In this document: positions 53,560 to 63,276 of the stretch, one piece after another
Layout of the letters: each line of letters begins with the position of its first letter
Position numbering within the stretch: the first letter of the stretch is position 1
From: Lentisphaerae bacterium GWF2_50_93
GTDB taxonomy: Bacteria > Verrucomicrobiota > Lentisphaeria > Victivallales > GWF2-50-93
Assembly (NCBI GenBank): GCA_001804815.1
Contig: MHBI01000100.1
Location: 1-64,000 of the forward strand
Length of the DNA: 64,000 nucleotides
Direction: 5' to 3'
Translations under genes and position numbers: made by a program
Notes under the pieces: model-generated
The model's database searches: none
The model's input: the letters and a program-made list of their open reading frames with translations, nothing else
What the model was told of the DNA's origin: nothing

Positions 53560-54396
53560 TCAGGACAGTTCAGTATTCACATGCATATGCAAGAACTGTT
53601 TCCTGTAGGAAAGAGGCTTATAACCAGTTATTTTCTTGAATATCCGACGGAAATATATAGTGTCGGAAAAACCGCAGGCAGTGGCGACTTCCTTGATGTT
53701 CATGGATGAATTTAAAAGGAGCCGTCTGGCGGCATTAATCTTCCTTTCATGGATCTCGTCGGTAACGGTCTTGCCGCAGACGTTCTTGAAAACTCGCCCC
53801 ATGTAATCGGGATTGCACATCAGTCTACCAGACAGCCAGGAAGTATTCAGATCCCTGCTCCCTACATTCGCATTTATCAGCGTCCTCACTTTTGCTGCAA
53901 GAGCACCCGACTTCTTCTCATCCGATGATCCGGAAGCCTGCTCCCGTGCAGACGCCTCAATCTCCGAGAGCATCAGACAGATTATCGCAGAGCCGCGCAC
54001 TTCGGTGAGTGTTCCAGCTTCCTGGGCTTCAAGATATTCCCTGAACAGCTCCGTCATCTTCTCCGGACGTGAGATCCTGCACTGTTTCGGAAGCTGCAAG
54101 ACGTTCACATCCTTATATTTCAGGTGCTTCGGCTGGAAGACGAAGTGGATCCAATAGAAAGATAAATCCTCTTTGTATGGACGCGTTCCACCATGTTTAT
54201 TGTTCGCTTCGAGGATCAGTGATTCATTAGGACTTACATCAAATTTCTGGTCCTCCTCGAAGATGCCGAGGCTTCCGGAGACAACGAATATTATCTCATA
54301 GGAGTCAATTTTCCTGGTGGGATGAGTTCCTCTTCCTGAGGAGATGAACAGGCCGGCAAATAAAGGCAAAAAAGGCATCGCTATTCCTATTTTCAT
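53560..54396 (-). CDS. AraC-family regulator
   Basis: In this 278-residue protein, the N-terminal cupin part has EIIFVVSGSLGIFEEDQKF and the region FYWIHFVFQPKHLKYKD. The C-terminal HTH pair has LSGRLMCNPDYMGRVFKNV and VATACGFSDTIYFRRIFKKI. It is the first gene of the esterase-SGNH-GntR direction and may activate that operon or the GH16 gene on the other strand. AGGGGTAATGTC precedes the ATG. Confidence 0.88.
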   Translation of the reverse strand: MKIGIAMPFLPLFAGLFISSGRGTHPTRKIDSYEIIFVVSGSLGIFEEDQKFDVSPNESLILEANNKHGGTRPYKEDLSFYWIHFVFQPKHLKYKDVNVLQLPKQCRISRPEKMTELFREYLEAQEAGTLTEVRGSAIICLMLSEIEASAREQASGSSDEKKSGALAAKVRTLINANVGSRDLNTSWLSGRLMCNPDYMGRVFKNVCGKTVTDEIHERKINAARRLLLNSSMNIKEVATACGFSDTIYFRRIFKKITGYKPLSYRKQFLHMHVNTELS

Positions 54397-54775
54397 GACA
54401 TTACCCCTACACCAAGTTACACCAATTTAAAGTGCCATCCTGTCGGAATTGTCTTCTTTATTATATGATTCCATCATTTTTCATAATGCTTGCCGACACT
54501 TCAATGGCTTCTGGATCCGGTTTCGAGGACAACAAGGCTGGAACCCATATGTTCGTCCCGCGCCAGTTCTGGAGCGGCGGCTCATTCGATCAAGTCGGAG
54601 TCTGGCTCGCCCACAGGAGAGGAGCTTGAACATTGTATGAAAGTATGTCGGGTTTTAACCCGACAATATGTTGGCGGTTTAAAAACCGCCCTACTTTATG
54701 AAGAGCTTACCTTCCTCCTTGTCTTTGTGCAATGAATACGTAATATTATCCGGATAATTATATAAGGGAGAAAAC
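54397..54775. other. Intergenic region AraC / GH16
   Basis: This 379-base divergent region has no convincing gene; a 65-codon frame near 54432 has no ribosome site. It contains the double hairpin at 54647-54690. AAGGGAGAAAAC at its end is the ribosome site of the GH16 gene. Confidence 0.5.
54647..54690. repeat. Double-hairpin element E3
   Basis: GTCGGGTTTTAACCCGAC (54647-54664) and GGCGGTTTAAAAACCGCC (54673-54690) are two perfect or near-perfect palindromes followed by CTACTTT, in the same layout as E1, E2, E4 and E5. Confidence 0.75.
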
Positions 54776-56816
54776 ATGACCATACGAATGCTTCCCGGAC
54801 TGGCTCTGATATCTGCCATGGTCTCATCCACTCTTTTCGCACAGGAGGCTCCCAAACCTGTAAATCCGGAATATCCTGATTTCTACACCGGTGAAAAGGG
54901 AAACAGCCTCAAGGGAATCGACTTCGTGCAGTCCATCTCCGTCAGTTCACCTGCCTATTGCTCTGAAATCAAGGGTGATGTTACGATTACATTCAAGGCG
55001 CCCAACATGACTGAAGTGAAAGCTCTATGCTGGCAGCAGCCTACCAAGGAACTTCCCGATCCATGGGGTCATGACGCGGATGTAGCGCCAGATCTCAAGC
55101 TTGACGCCGATGCCAATGGCAGCTTTGTATTCCACGCGGACCAGTTCCCCAACGGCCCGATAACTATCCGAATCTATGCGAAGAACGCAAAAAAAACAGG
55201 ACATCTGCGAGCTTCAGCTCTTCAACAGGGGTGGCGTGGTATGGAACCAGGGCGTTCCAAAGACTCAGCCTCCAGCTTCCAAAGGAATGAAACTTGTCTA
55301 TGCCGATGACTTCAATGCTCCTCTGTCCATATCACCAGACGGACAGAACGCGAAGTACCCCTGCCACAAGACGGGCGGTGGTGATTTCAGTGGCTGGCAG
55401 TTCTCAAATCCAAGTGACGACAACAAAATATTTGAACAATCTGGCACTTTCATGCGGATACACGCTTCAAAGAAGCCCGGCACCAACGGCAGCAGCGGTA
55501 TCATCTCATCTATCCGTGGGGACGGCAGTGGCGTATCGGTTTCGATACCCTCCTATTTTGAATGCAGGTTCATCGCACAGTCCGCACCTGGCACCTGGCC
55601 TGCATTCTGGACCCTCACCAAAGGCACGATAGGAATGGACAGGAATGATCCTGAATATGCCGCAACAGCTAAGGCCGGCTGCGACGAGCTTGACATTATC
55701 GAAGGCTATGGAGGTTATGGACGTGGAAATCCCAATTCTGGAGGCAAATATTGCATAGTCTCCCATTTCTGGAACCAGCCAAAGTTCGACTGGAACGTAG
55801 AAAAAGGACCCGACGGCAAACCCAATCCCCTGTTCAAACCCTCCAATACGACGGTTGATACAATGGAGTTTGGAGGGAAGGGCTCCTGGTCATGGACATT
55901 CCATACTTACGGGGTGCAGATCACTGAGACGGATACAGTTTACTATTTCGATGATTTCGAAGTCCTGCGCCATCCGACTGGACCAGTCTCCAAAAGCCAG
56001 CCCGCCTGGTTCCTGATCAATTACGCCATCGGCGGCATAAGCGGCTGGAAAATAGATCTCAACCGCTACGGCAACCAAACCGACATGTGGGTGGATTTTG
56101 TGCGCGTATATAGCGGCCGCGCGTCAGCTCCGACGGCAACTCCCGACCGCGGATTCATCTTCGACAAGCCTACAGAAATACGTCTGGCATGCTCTACCGA
56201 AGGCTCAAGCATATATTATACAATAGATGGTTCTGAGCCAACTGACAAATCCCTTCTCTATCAGAAACCCCTGACCATCGACAAGCCTTGCACGCTGAAG
56301 GCGGTGGCTCTCGGGGAAGGACTCAAGCCGAGCCAGATCTGTTCTGCAGAAATCGCAAAAGCCAGGACTCCTGACGCTCCTGCCAGCACTGTCCTAGGCC
56401 TCACCCGTTCCTACTATGAAGGAAAATGGGAGTTCCTGCCAGACTTCGGAAAATTGACACCTGTGTCCAAGGAGACCGCAAACACCATTGAAATCGCGGG
56501 AAACAAGAAACAGGAAAATTTCGGCTTGTTATTTGACGGCTTCATCAGCGTTCCAAAAGACGGAATATATACTTTCTACACGAATTCCGATGACGGTTCC
56601 CGCCTGCTGATCGGTACAAGAATAGTCGTCGACAACGACGGCGGACACGGGGATCAGGAACGTTCCGGCACCATCGGTCTAATGGCTGGCAAGCATGCGT
56701 TCAAGCTCGAGTTCTTCCAGGGCAGCGGTGGAAAGGCACTTGGCACCAGCTGGGCCGGATCTGATCTCGTCAAGCAGCCAATACCTGCCGAGGTGCTTTC
56801 CTGCTTGGGAGAATAA
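54776..56816 (+). pseudogene. Secreted GH16 enzyme with CHB-type and PA14 domains, frameshifted at A8
   Basis: The first frame (54776-55309) starts with a signal peptide (LALISAMVSSTLFAQ) and a beta-domain. At the A8 run (55189-55196) the conserved protein moves to the next frame, which continues to 56816. Reading seven A instead of eight joins AKNAKK to QDICELQLFNRGG. The GH16 domain has LVYADDFNAPLSI, WPAFWTL and the catalytic CDELDIIEGYGG (E-x-D-x-x-E). It is followed by a chitobiase-C-like domain (IYYTIDGSEPTDK) and a PA14-like domain (DGIYTFYTNSDDGSRLLIG). It would be a secreted beta-glucanase-type enzyme if expressed by slippage; otherwise a mutation or read error. Confidence 0.78.
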
Positions 56817-56820
56817 GTAA

Positions 56821-56866
56821 AACAGGCATTCCTGCCTGTTTATTTATTGCAGACAAGAATGTCTGC
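56821..56866. repeat. Double-hairpin element E4
   Basis: AACAGGCATTCCTGCCTGTT (56821-56840) and GCAGACAAGAATGTCTGC (56849-56866) are followed by ATTACTC. The second stem is nearly the same as in the MITE at 29413. Confidence 0.75.
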
Positions 56867-57031
56867 ATTACTCATGTGGAACAATTGACAGGTGAAATTC
56901 ATCCTTCGGGACAAGCGCAGGCTCTGCAGAAGACATAAAGTCGGATTTATCCTCTTTTTCTATGCTTCTATCATCTTTCACACTGCCGGCCGAGGGATAA
57001 GTTCCTACATATCATAAAAAAAGGGATCTAT

Positions 57032-58945
57032 ATGAATATGCGTAAAAATGCACCAGTTGATTTTACAGACGTTGAAATAAGGGATTCTTTCTGGAGTCCG
57101 CGGATCGAAGTGAACAGGAAGAACACGATCCCGACAGTTTATGCCTGGTCGGAGAAAACGGGGCGGATCGCCGCCTGGAAATGGAAGCCTGGCCAGAAGA
57201 ACAGGCCACATATCTTCTGGGATTCGGATGTCGCGAAATGGATCGAGGCGGCGGCTTATACACTTGAGAAGCATCCTGACAGCAAACTCGAAAAGCAAAT
57301 TGACCATGTGGTCGGTCTCATGGGGGATCTCCAGCTCAAGGACGGATATCTCAACTCATACTTCATAAATGTGGAACCAGAAAAACGCTGGACGAACCTG
57401 CGCGATCTCCATGAACTTTATTGTGCAGGACATCTCATCGAAGGAGCTGTCGCATATTTCAAGGCTACAGGGAAACGCAAATTCCTCGATATAATGCTGA
57501 AATATGTGGACCATATAGCAACGGTCTTCGGACGTAAGCCCGGACAGAAGCGCGGGTACTGCGGCCATGAGGAAATAGAACTGGCGCTATTGAAGCTTTA
57601 TGAACTGACCGGTGACAAGAAGCATCTCGACCTATCAAAATATTTCATCGATGAACGCGGTCATAAACCGAATTATTTCTCAATTGAGGCAAAAAAAAGA
57701 GGAGAAAGGGACCTTCATTGGTCGAACTACGGAAAGAAGGACAATTACGACTATTACCAGGCGGAAAAGCCTTTAAGGGAGCTTGATGAGGCTCTCGGCC
57801 ATGCCGTCAGGGCAGGATATATCTATTCCGGTATGGCGTCTCTTGCTTCCGAAATCGACGACAAGAAGCTTTTCGAGACCTGCAAGCGGCTCTTTGACAA
57901 CATCATCTCCAAAAAAATGTATATCACCGGCGGAATCGGATCCAAGAAGAACGGAGAAGCGTTTTCCTATGAATACGATCTCCAGAATGAGACTGCCTAT
58001 GCTGAAACATGCGCGGCAATATCTCTTGTATTCTTCTCCTACAGGATGCTCCAGCTTGAACCGGATTCAAAGTATGCGGACGTAATGGAACGGGCGCTCT
58101 ATAACGGCGTAATGTCCGGGGTGTCCCTTGACGGCAAGGCATTTTTCTATTCAAATCCTCTCTCGGCATATCCTCATCCTGGGAACATCCTTGAAGAACA
58201 CGTGAAGCCGGAACGCCAGAAATGGTTCGGCTGCTCGTGCTGTCCGAGCAATGTCGCCAGACTCCTCGCATCTCTCGGATCTTACATTTATATGAAAGGA
58301 GCGGATGAAGTGCGTGTCAATCTTTTCATCTCAAGCTCGGCCTCCATCAACGTCAATGGAAGTCCAGTACTGATCTCCCAGAAGACTAACTATCCTTGGG
58401 ACGGATCAGTTTCATTGGAAATCTCTCCGGAAACTCCCACCGACTTCAAGGTCTGCATCCGGATACCGGGATGGTGCCAGAAATATTCATTGAAACTTAA
58501 AGGTACCAAGATCAAATTCTCAATTGTAAATGGATACGCCGTAATAAATAGAAAATGGAGCTCCGGAGACAGGATTGAGATCGACTTTGAAATGCCTGTG
58601 ACTCTTGTTGAGGCTGATCCCAAACTCAGGCATGACTGTGGAAAGGTCGCAATCCAGAAAGGACCTCTCGTATACTGCGCCGAGGAGGCGGACAACGGAA
58701 AATATCTCTACGATCTGGCAATTGCCGTATCAAATCCGCAGTTTTCCGTCAAGCCTGACAACTCGATCCTGAAGGGAGCGTTTGCGATTTTCGCAAATGC
58801 CTGCAGGAGAAAGAATACTGTATGGAATGGCTTATACCGGCCTCTCGAGTCGAAGCTTGAGAAGTTCCGCCTGAAAGCCATCCCCTACTTCATATGGGCC
58901 AACAGGAAACCCGGCGAGATGGAGGTCTGGCTGAATAGAGGGTAG
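57032..58945 (+). CDS. Beta-L-arabinofuranosidase-like GH127 enzyme (DUF1680)
   Basis: The 637-residue protein begins with PVDFTDVEIRDSFWSPRIEV, a family start. The (alpha/alpha)6 barrel has RDLHELYCAGHLIEGAVAY and YAETCAAISLVFFSYRML, and the active-site cysteines are in KWFGCSCCPSNVARLLASL, where the CxCC-type Cys acts as nucleophile with a zinc in characterised GH127 enzymes. There is no signal peptide, so it works on arabinosides taken into the cell. AAAGGGATCTAT precedes the ATG. No operon partner follows. Confidence 0.9.
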   Translation: MNMRKNAPVDFTDVEIRDSFWSPRIEVNRKNTIPTVYAWSEKTGRIAAWKWKPGQKNRPHIFWDSDVAKWIEAAAYTLEKHPDSKLEKQIDHVVGLMGDLQLKDGYLNSYFINVEPEKRWTNLRDLHELYCAGHLIEGAVAYFKATGKRKFLDIMLKYVDHIATVFGRKPGQKRGYCGHEEIELALLKLYELTGDKKHLDLSKYFIDERGHKPNYFSIEAKKRGERDLHWSNYGKKDNYDYYQAEKPLRELDEALGHAVRAGYIYSGMASLASEIDDKKLFETCKRLFDNIISKKMYITGGIGSKKNGEAFSYEYDLQNETAYAETCAAISLVFFSYRMLQLEPDSKYADVMERALYNGVMSGVSLDGKAFFYSNPLSAYPHPGNILEEHVKPERQKWFGCSCCPSNVARLLASLGSYIYMKGADEVRVNLFISSSASINVNGSPVLISQKTNYPWDGSVSLEISPETPTDFKVCIRIPGWCQKYSLKLKGTKIKFSIVNGYAVINRKWSSGDRIEIDFEMPVTLVEADPKLRHDCGKVAIQKGPLVYCAEEADNGKYLYDLAIAVSNPQFSVKPDNSILKGAFAIFANACRRKNTVWNGLYRPLESKLEKFRLKAIPYFIWANRKPGEMEVWLNRG

Positions 58946-59006
58946 TACCTCCTTTCTGTGTCCACCATAGCTTCGTTGCAACGGCGAATTGATGTATCAT
59001 CTTAAT
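58946..59006. other. Start of the 58946-59768 gap
   Basis: The 820-base gap between GH127 and fabD has no gene. It holds, in order, a MITE-like element, a GA-rich tract, a half copy of the palindromic family, a hairpin at 59433-59466 and the double hairpin E5. Confidence 0.6.
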
Positions 59007-59323
59007 TGGTGCCAGTCCAATGCCGTTAACTTAAGCGCAACAATTTAATAACATGAACGTTATGACTAATTTATCTTTACGCATGGAATGCGTTAGGTAA
59101 TAAAGCCTATGGTTTCAACCATAGGTATTAGATCCCAAAATTTGTTTTGCCCTGAAGGGGCAGAGCATACTCCGTCCCTACAGGACGAATCATTCTTCCA
59201 TATATGTCCTGTGGTTGAAACCACAGGCTGTATTACTCAATCCCTTCAGGATTCATCATCAGGATATAACATGTGTGACATTAATGTGTTATATCTTAAG
59301 TTAACGGCATTGGACTGGCACCA
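59007..59323. mobile_element. MITE-like element with perfect 29-bp inverted ends
   Basis: TGGTGCCAGTCCAATGCCGT (from 59007) and onward to 59035 is mirrored base for base at 59295-59323. The 317-base element encodes nothing and contains palindromes CCTATGGTT-TC-AACCATAGG and CTGTGGTTGAAACCACAG, and CCCTGAAGGGG. No transposase is visible near it. Confidence 0.75.
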
Positions 59324-59397
59324 TGGAGGAGAGGGAGGAGAGGGAGGAGAGGGAGAGAGAGGAGAGAGGAGAGGGAGAGAGAAAGAGAGAAAAAGAT
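59324..59397 (+). repeat. GA-rich low-complexity tract
   Basis: About 70 bases of GAGGAGAGG/GAGAGA units follow the MITE directly. It is purine-only over most of its length. Confidence 0.8.
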
Positions 59398-59419
59398 GGT
59401 ACAGGCTGAAGCCCGTACC
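59398..59419. repeat. Single-arm copy of palindromic element E1
   Basis: GGTACAGGCTGAAGCCCGTACC is self-complementary around GAA and is nearly the same as the right arm of E1 at 25803-25824, including the following TACT. Confidence 0.7.
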
Positions 59420-59432
59420 TACTAAAAGAAAA

Positions 59433-59466
59433 CGCCGGATGATAAATCTGGTAAAATCATCCGGCG
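59433..59466 (+). repeat. Isolated long hairpin
   Basis: CGCCGGATGAT (59433-59443) pairs perfectly with ATCATCCGGCG (59456-59466) over a 12-base loop. It has no T tract and no adjacent gene end. Confidence 0.6.
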
Positions 59467-59677
59467 CTATGTGAAGCAGTGACTGAACTCCGACAACTAA
59501 CTCATGAGGATGACTCCGGAGGTCGGGAACTGGCCGGATTCAGTCTCTGCGTTCTCTCAGCTCTCATTCCTGTCTCCACTTGCAATTCTATCTGAAACGC
59601 CCATGAAAGTCAATATGTTTTTCATATTTGATTTTTTAAAGTATTGATGTATTTGTAACGCCCTTTGTCTGGTAAGG

Positions 59678-59728
59678 CGGGCTTATAGCCCGTTGTTTCT
59701 CAATGAGATAGCAGGCTGGAAAACCTGC
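59678..59728. repeat. Double-hairpin element E5
   Basis: CGGGCTTATAGCCCG (59678-59692) and GCAGGCTGGAAAACCTGC (59711-59728) are followed by CTTGCTTT, about 40 bases before fabD. Confidence 0.7.
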
Positions 59729-59768
59729 CTTGCTTTAATACAATAACAATTAACGAATTATTAACACT

Positions 59769-60680
59769 ATGAAACCAGTATTTGTTTTTTCAGGACAGGG
59801 TGCACAGGCAGTCGGCATGGGGAAGGATCTTTTCGAACAGAGCCCGGCGGCGGCGGCGATATTCAAGGAAGCCGATTCCATTCTAGGGTGGTCTGTTTCC
59901 GATGTATGTTTCAACGGACCTGAAGAGAAGCTCACTGAAAGCAGATACTGCCAGCCGGCAATCTATACAATGAGTTCTGCATGCCTTGCGGCTTTTGCGG
60001 AAAAGAAGCCTGATGTCAAGGCACTTGCATCGGCCGGACTGAGCCTAGGCGAATTTGGAGCTCTCTACGCTGCTGGAACCTTTACTTTTGCCGACGGGCT
60101 GCGTCTTGTCGCTAAGCGCGCTGAACTCATGGATGAATGCTGTAAAAAAACCAAGGGTGGAATGGCTACTATTCTAGGAGGAGATCTCGCGGTAATAATG
60201 GAGACATGCCAGGAGTGCGACATCGATGTGGCGAATTTGAACTGCCCCGGACAGGTCGTGGTAAGCGGTCCCGAGGATAAAATCACCAAGGCGGTCGCAG
60301 TATTCAAGGAAAAAGGCTTCAGGAAAGTAATTCCCCTCAAGGTTGCCGGAGCATACCATTCAAGGATGATGATGGACGCGGGAGATGCTTTAAAGCCAGT
60401 ATTAGATGGAATTCCCATGAAGGATCCAATGATACCAGTTGCACAGAACTATGTAGGAACCTGCGTCCAGAGCGTCGGAGAGATCCGTGGAAATCTTGTC
60501 AGCCAGGTTGCCGGGAGCGTGAAATGGGAGGACTGTGTGAGGTCAATACTTGCCACAGGCGCGGACACCATCATTGAATTCGGTCCGGGAAATGTACTGA
60601 CCGGTCTTGCCAGGAGGATCAGTGCGAATGTCGCAACCTTCAATATCAACAGCATGGACAGCGTAAAGAACTTTGTCTGA
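59769..60680 (+). CDS. fabD: Malonyl-CoA:ACP transacylase FabD
   Basis: The 303-residue enzyme loads malonate onto ACP for fatty-acid synthesis. It shows FVFSGQGAQAVGMGKDL, the nucleophile region SAGLSLGEFGALYAAG (GLSLG instead of the more common GHSLG), the Arg region LVAKRAELM, and the catalytic His in KVAGAYHSRMM. The final box TIIEFGPGNVLTGLARR is complete. It is the first gene of the fab cluster; fabG starts 109 bases later. Confidence 0.95.
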   Translation: MKPVFVFSGQGAQAVGMGKDLFEQSPAAAAIFKEADSILGWSVSDVCFNGPEEKLTESRYCQPAIYTMSSACLAAFAEKKPDVKALASAGLSLGEFGALYAAGTFTFADGLRLVAKRAELMDECCKKTKGGMATILGGDLAVIMETCQECDIDVANLNCPGQVVVSGPEDKITKAVAVFKEKGFRKVIPLKVAGAYHSRMMMDAGDALKPVLDGIPMKDPMIPVAQNYVGTCVQSVGEIRGNLVSQVAGSVKWEDCVRSILATGADTIIEFGPGNVLTGLARRISANVATFNINSMDSVKNFV

Positions 60681-60789
60681 TAGAATTTTCCATTAACGGA
60701 TGGATTTTTTTTCAAATGATGTTATTATTCCAATCCTTTTCTTGAAATTCGAATATATAAATCATCCACAATCAAAACAATGGTGAGTC

Positions 60790-61539
60790 ATGGAATCACA
60801 GAGACTTAAAGGTAAAGTCGCGCTTGTGACAGGAGGAGCTAGAGGAATCGGAAAGGCCATCTGCGCGAGGTTCGCGGAGGAAGGGGCTTCCCTGGCGATT
60901 GTCGACATTATGAAGGAAATTGCGGAGCAGACTGCCGAGGAGTTCCGCCAGAAGGGAACTGAAGCCATCGCCCTTAGTGCGAACGTCACCAAGTACGAGG
61001 ATGCGGAAGCTGCTGTGAAGGCGACTATTGAAAAGTTCGGAAAAGTAGACATACTCGTAAATAACGCAGGCATCACGAAGGATACTCTTATATTGAGGAT
61101 GAGCGAGGAGCAGTGGGATGCCGTCATAAACGTGAATCTCAAGGGCACTTTCAATTTTACCAAGGCGGTCCTGCGTCCGATGATGAAGCTGCAGTATGGC
61201 AAGATAGTGAATGTGGCGTCCGTCGTGGGAAGGATGGGAAATGCCGGACAGGCCAATTATTCAGCGTCCAAGGCGGGAGTCATCGGACTCACGAAGACCA
61301 CCGCCAAGGAAGTTGCGACGAGGAACATATGCGTGAACGCAGTTGCTCCGGGATATATATTGACGGACATGACTAAGAATCTGCCGGAACAGGCGACTCA
61401 GGCGTTCATGCTGGTGACCCCGATGAAGAGACAGGGTTCCCCGGAAGATGTTGCAAAGTGCGTATATTTCCTAAGTTCACCGGATTCGGACTATATTACC
61501 GGCCAGGTAATAAATGTAGACGGTGGACTGCTGATGTAA
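60790..61539 (+). CDS. fabG: 3-oxoacyl-ACP reductase FabG
   Basis: The 249-residue short-chain dehydrogenase reduces 3-oxoacyl-ACP with NADPH. It has the cofactor motif LVTGGARGIGKAI, the NNAG motif in DILVNNAGITKDTL, and the catalytic Ser-Tyr-Lys in VASVVGRMGNAGQANYSASK. The ending YITGQVINVDGGLLM is typical of FabG. GGTGAG precedes the ATG. Its place in the fabD-fabG-acpP-fabF order supports the fatty-acid role over other SDRs. Confidence 0.95.
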   Translation: MESQRLKGKVALVTGGARGIGKAICARFAEEGASLAIVDIMKEIAEQTAEEFRQKGTEAIALSANVTKYEDAEAAVKATIEKFGKVDILVNNAGITKDTLILRMSEEQWDAVINVNLKGTFNFTKAVLRPMMKLQYGKIVNVASVVGRMGNAGQANYSASKAGVIGLTKTTAKEVATRNICVNAVAPGYILTDMTKNLPEQATQAFMLVTPMKRQGSPEDVAKCVYFLSSPDSDYITGQVINVDGGLLM

Positions 61540-61660
61540 AAACTTTCAGGTGTTTTATTAAATCAGTTTGATTTTAGAAGAATTAAATGCAACTTAATGA
61601 AACATTTCGATTGTCAATATAGAAAAATATAAAAATTAATCTAAAACAGGAGGCGATTTA

Positions 61661-61900
61661 ATGGCTTCAATAGCTGACAAAGTAAAAGAAATTGTAGTGC
61701 AGCAGCTCGGAGTTTCTCCCGACCAGGTGTCACCGGAAGCGAAATTCATTGAAGATTTAGGTGCTGATTCTCTCGACCAGGTTGAACTGGTCATGGCTCT
61801 TGAAGAGGAATTTGGTGCTGATATCCCGGATGAGGATGCCGAAAAACTGACTACCGTTGGAGATGCCATCAAGTACATTGAAGGGCATCAGGAGAAGTAA
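61661..61900 (+). CDS. acpP: Acyl carrier protein
   Basis: The 79-residue acidic four-helix protein carries the 4'-phosphopantetheine attachment Ser in [20 protein letters not shown]. It begins [20 protein letters not shown] and ends [13 protein letters not shown], the typical length and order. AGGAGGCGATTTA precedes the ATG. A strong terminator follows, so high-level expression apart from fabF is likely, which is common for ACP. Confidence 0.97.
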   Translation: MASIADKVKEIVVQQLGVSPDQVSPEAKFIEDLGADSLDQVELVMALEEEFGADIPDEDAEKLTTVGDAIKYIEGHQEK

Positions 61901-61921
61901 CTAAGGATCAGTTTTGATTAT

Positions 61922-61959
61922 AAAGGGTCATTTCTCTTCCGAGAAGTGACCCCTTTTTC
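61922..61959 (+). terminator. Terminator after acpP
   Basis: AAAGGGTCATTTCTC pairs with GAGAAGTGACCCCTTT (one G-U) across a four-base loop and runs into a T tract, 22 bases after the acpP stop. Confidence 0.85.
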
Positions 61960-61985
61960 TGAACTTAAATGATTTCGAGGCTGAA

Positions 61986-63236
61986 ATGAATGATAGACGC
62001 GTAGTAGTCACCGGAACGGGAATAATATCCTGTGTTGGAAACAATGTACAGGATTTCTGGGACTCCCTGATCAATGGAAGATCTGGAATTGGTCCAGTGA
62101 CACGTTTTGATGTCTCCCGCTACCGCACAAGGATTGCCGGGGAAGTCAAGAATTTCAGCGTAGTAAATTACATGTCTGAAAAAGAGGCCCGCCGCCTGGA
62201 CATGTTCTGCCACTACGGAATTGCAGCCTCTGATGAAGCCATAAAAAATGCCGGTATTCCACAGAAACTTGAGGGAATGGATCCGACAAGGGTAGGCGTT
62301 CTCGCCAGCAGCGGCATTGGTGGCATGCAGACTTTCGAGCAGCAATGCAATATCCTCTACAACAGAGGACCTGACAAGAGCTCACCTCTTCTTATCCCAA
62401 TGCTCATAGGTGATATGGCATCAGGCTCAATATCAATGAGATACGGGGCAAAGGGCCCTAATTTTGGAATCGTAAGCGCCTGCGCCAGCTCATGCCATTC
62501 GATAGGTGAATCATATTGGATCATAAAGCGCGGAGACGCGGAAGTTATGATTACTGGTGGAGCCGAAGCAACAATTTCTCCAATAGGATTTGCTGGTTTC
62601 TGTTCAATGAGGGCGATGAGCGAAAGAAATGATGACCCATTGAGGGCAAGCCGCCCATTTGACGCACAGCGTGACGGTTTCGTCATGTCTGAAGGCTCGG
62701 GAATCCTTGTCATTGAAGAACTTGAACATGCCAGGAAAAGAGGGGCGAACATCTTAGCTGAAATTGTCGGATACGGAGCTACTGCCGATGCTTATCATAT
62801 AACTTCGCCTTCTCCGGATGGGTCCGGAGCAGCCCAGGCCATTAGGATGGCCCTGAAGCATGCAAAAATGAATCCCGAGGACATAGACTATATCAACGCC
62901 CACGGCACAAGCACACCACTGAACGACAAGTTTGAAACCTCCGCAATCAAGTCTGTTTTTGGACAGCATGCGAATAAATTGAATATCAGCAGCACCAAGG
63001 GAATGACTGGACATGCACTGGGAGCAGCGGGTGGACTCGAAACTATTGTCTGTTCCATGGTCATCAAGAATGGCATCATTCCTCCTACCATAAACTACGA
63101 AAACCCTGATCCGGAGTGTGATCTCAACTATACTCCAAACAAGGCTGTTGAGCGTAAAATCAATACCGCAGTGAATATTAATCTAGGTTTTGGAGGTCAC
63201 AATGCGGTTTTGGTCTTGCGGTCTTTCAAAAGTTGA
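61986..63236 (+). CDS. fabF: 3-oxoacyl-ACP synthase II FabF
   Basis: The 416-residue condensing enzyme elongates acyl-ACP. The thiolase-fold triad is visible: Cys in NFGIVSACASSCHSIG, His in INAHGTSTPLNDKFE and His in GMTGHALGAAGGLE; the late NLGFGGHNAVLVL loop is also present. GAGGCTGAA precedes the ATG. It has its own start region after the acpP terminator. No fabH or fabZ is in the window. Confidence 0.95.
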   Translation: MNDRRVVVTGTGIISCVGNNVQDFWDSLINGRSGIGPVTRFDVSRYRTRIAGEVKNFSVVNYMSEKEARRLDMFCHYGIAASDEAIKNAGIPQKLEGMDPTRVGVLASSGIGGMQTFEQQCNILYNRGPDKSSPLLIPMLIGDMASGSISMRYGAKGPNFGIVSACASSCHSIGESYWIIKRGDAEVMITGGAEATISPIGFAGFCSMRAMSERNDDPLRASRPFDAQRDGFVMSEGSGILVIEELEHARKRGANILAEIVGYGATADAYHITSPSPDGSGAAQAIRMALKHAKMNPEDIDYINAHGTSTPLNDKFETSAIKSVFGQHANKLNISSTKGMTGHALGAAGGLETIVCSMVIKNGIIPPTINYENPDPECDLNYTPNKAVERKINTAVNINLGFGGHNAVLVLRSFKS

Positions 63237-63276
63237 TTTATATTATAATTGTTTATTTATAAGAAAGGTCATAAAT

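Noticed and set aside
54432-54629. 65-codon frame between AraC and GH16
   Set aside because: No ribosome site, no recognisable family and overlap with palindromic DNA; kept only as part of the intergenic description.
59110-59474. Frame across the MITE and the GA-rich tract
   Set aside because: It translates into GEGGEGGE and ERGERRGRE low-complexity sequence generated by the purine tract, not a gene.
58946-59768. CRISPR array among the repeated palindromes
   Set aside because: No regularly spaced identical repeats with unique spacers; the repeats are individual hairpins of different sequence.
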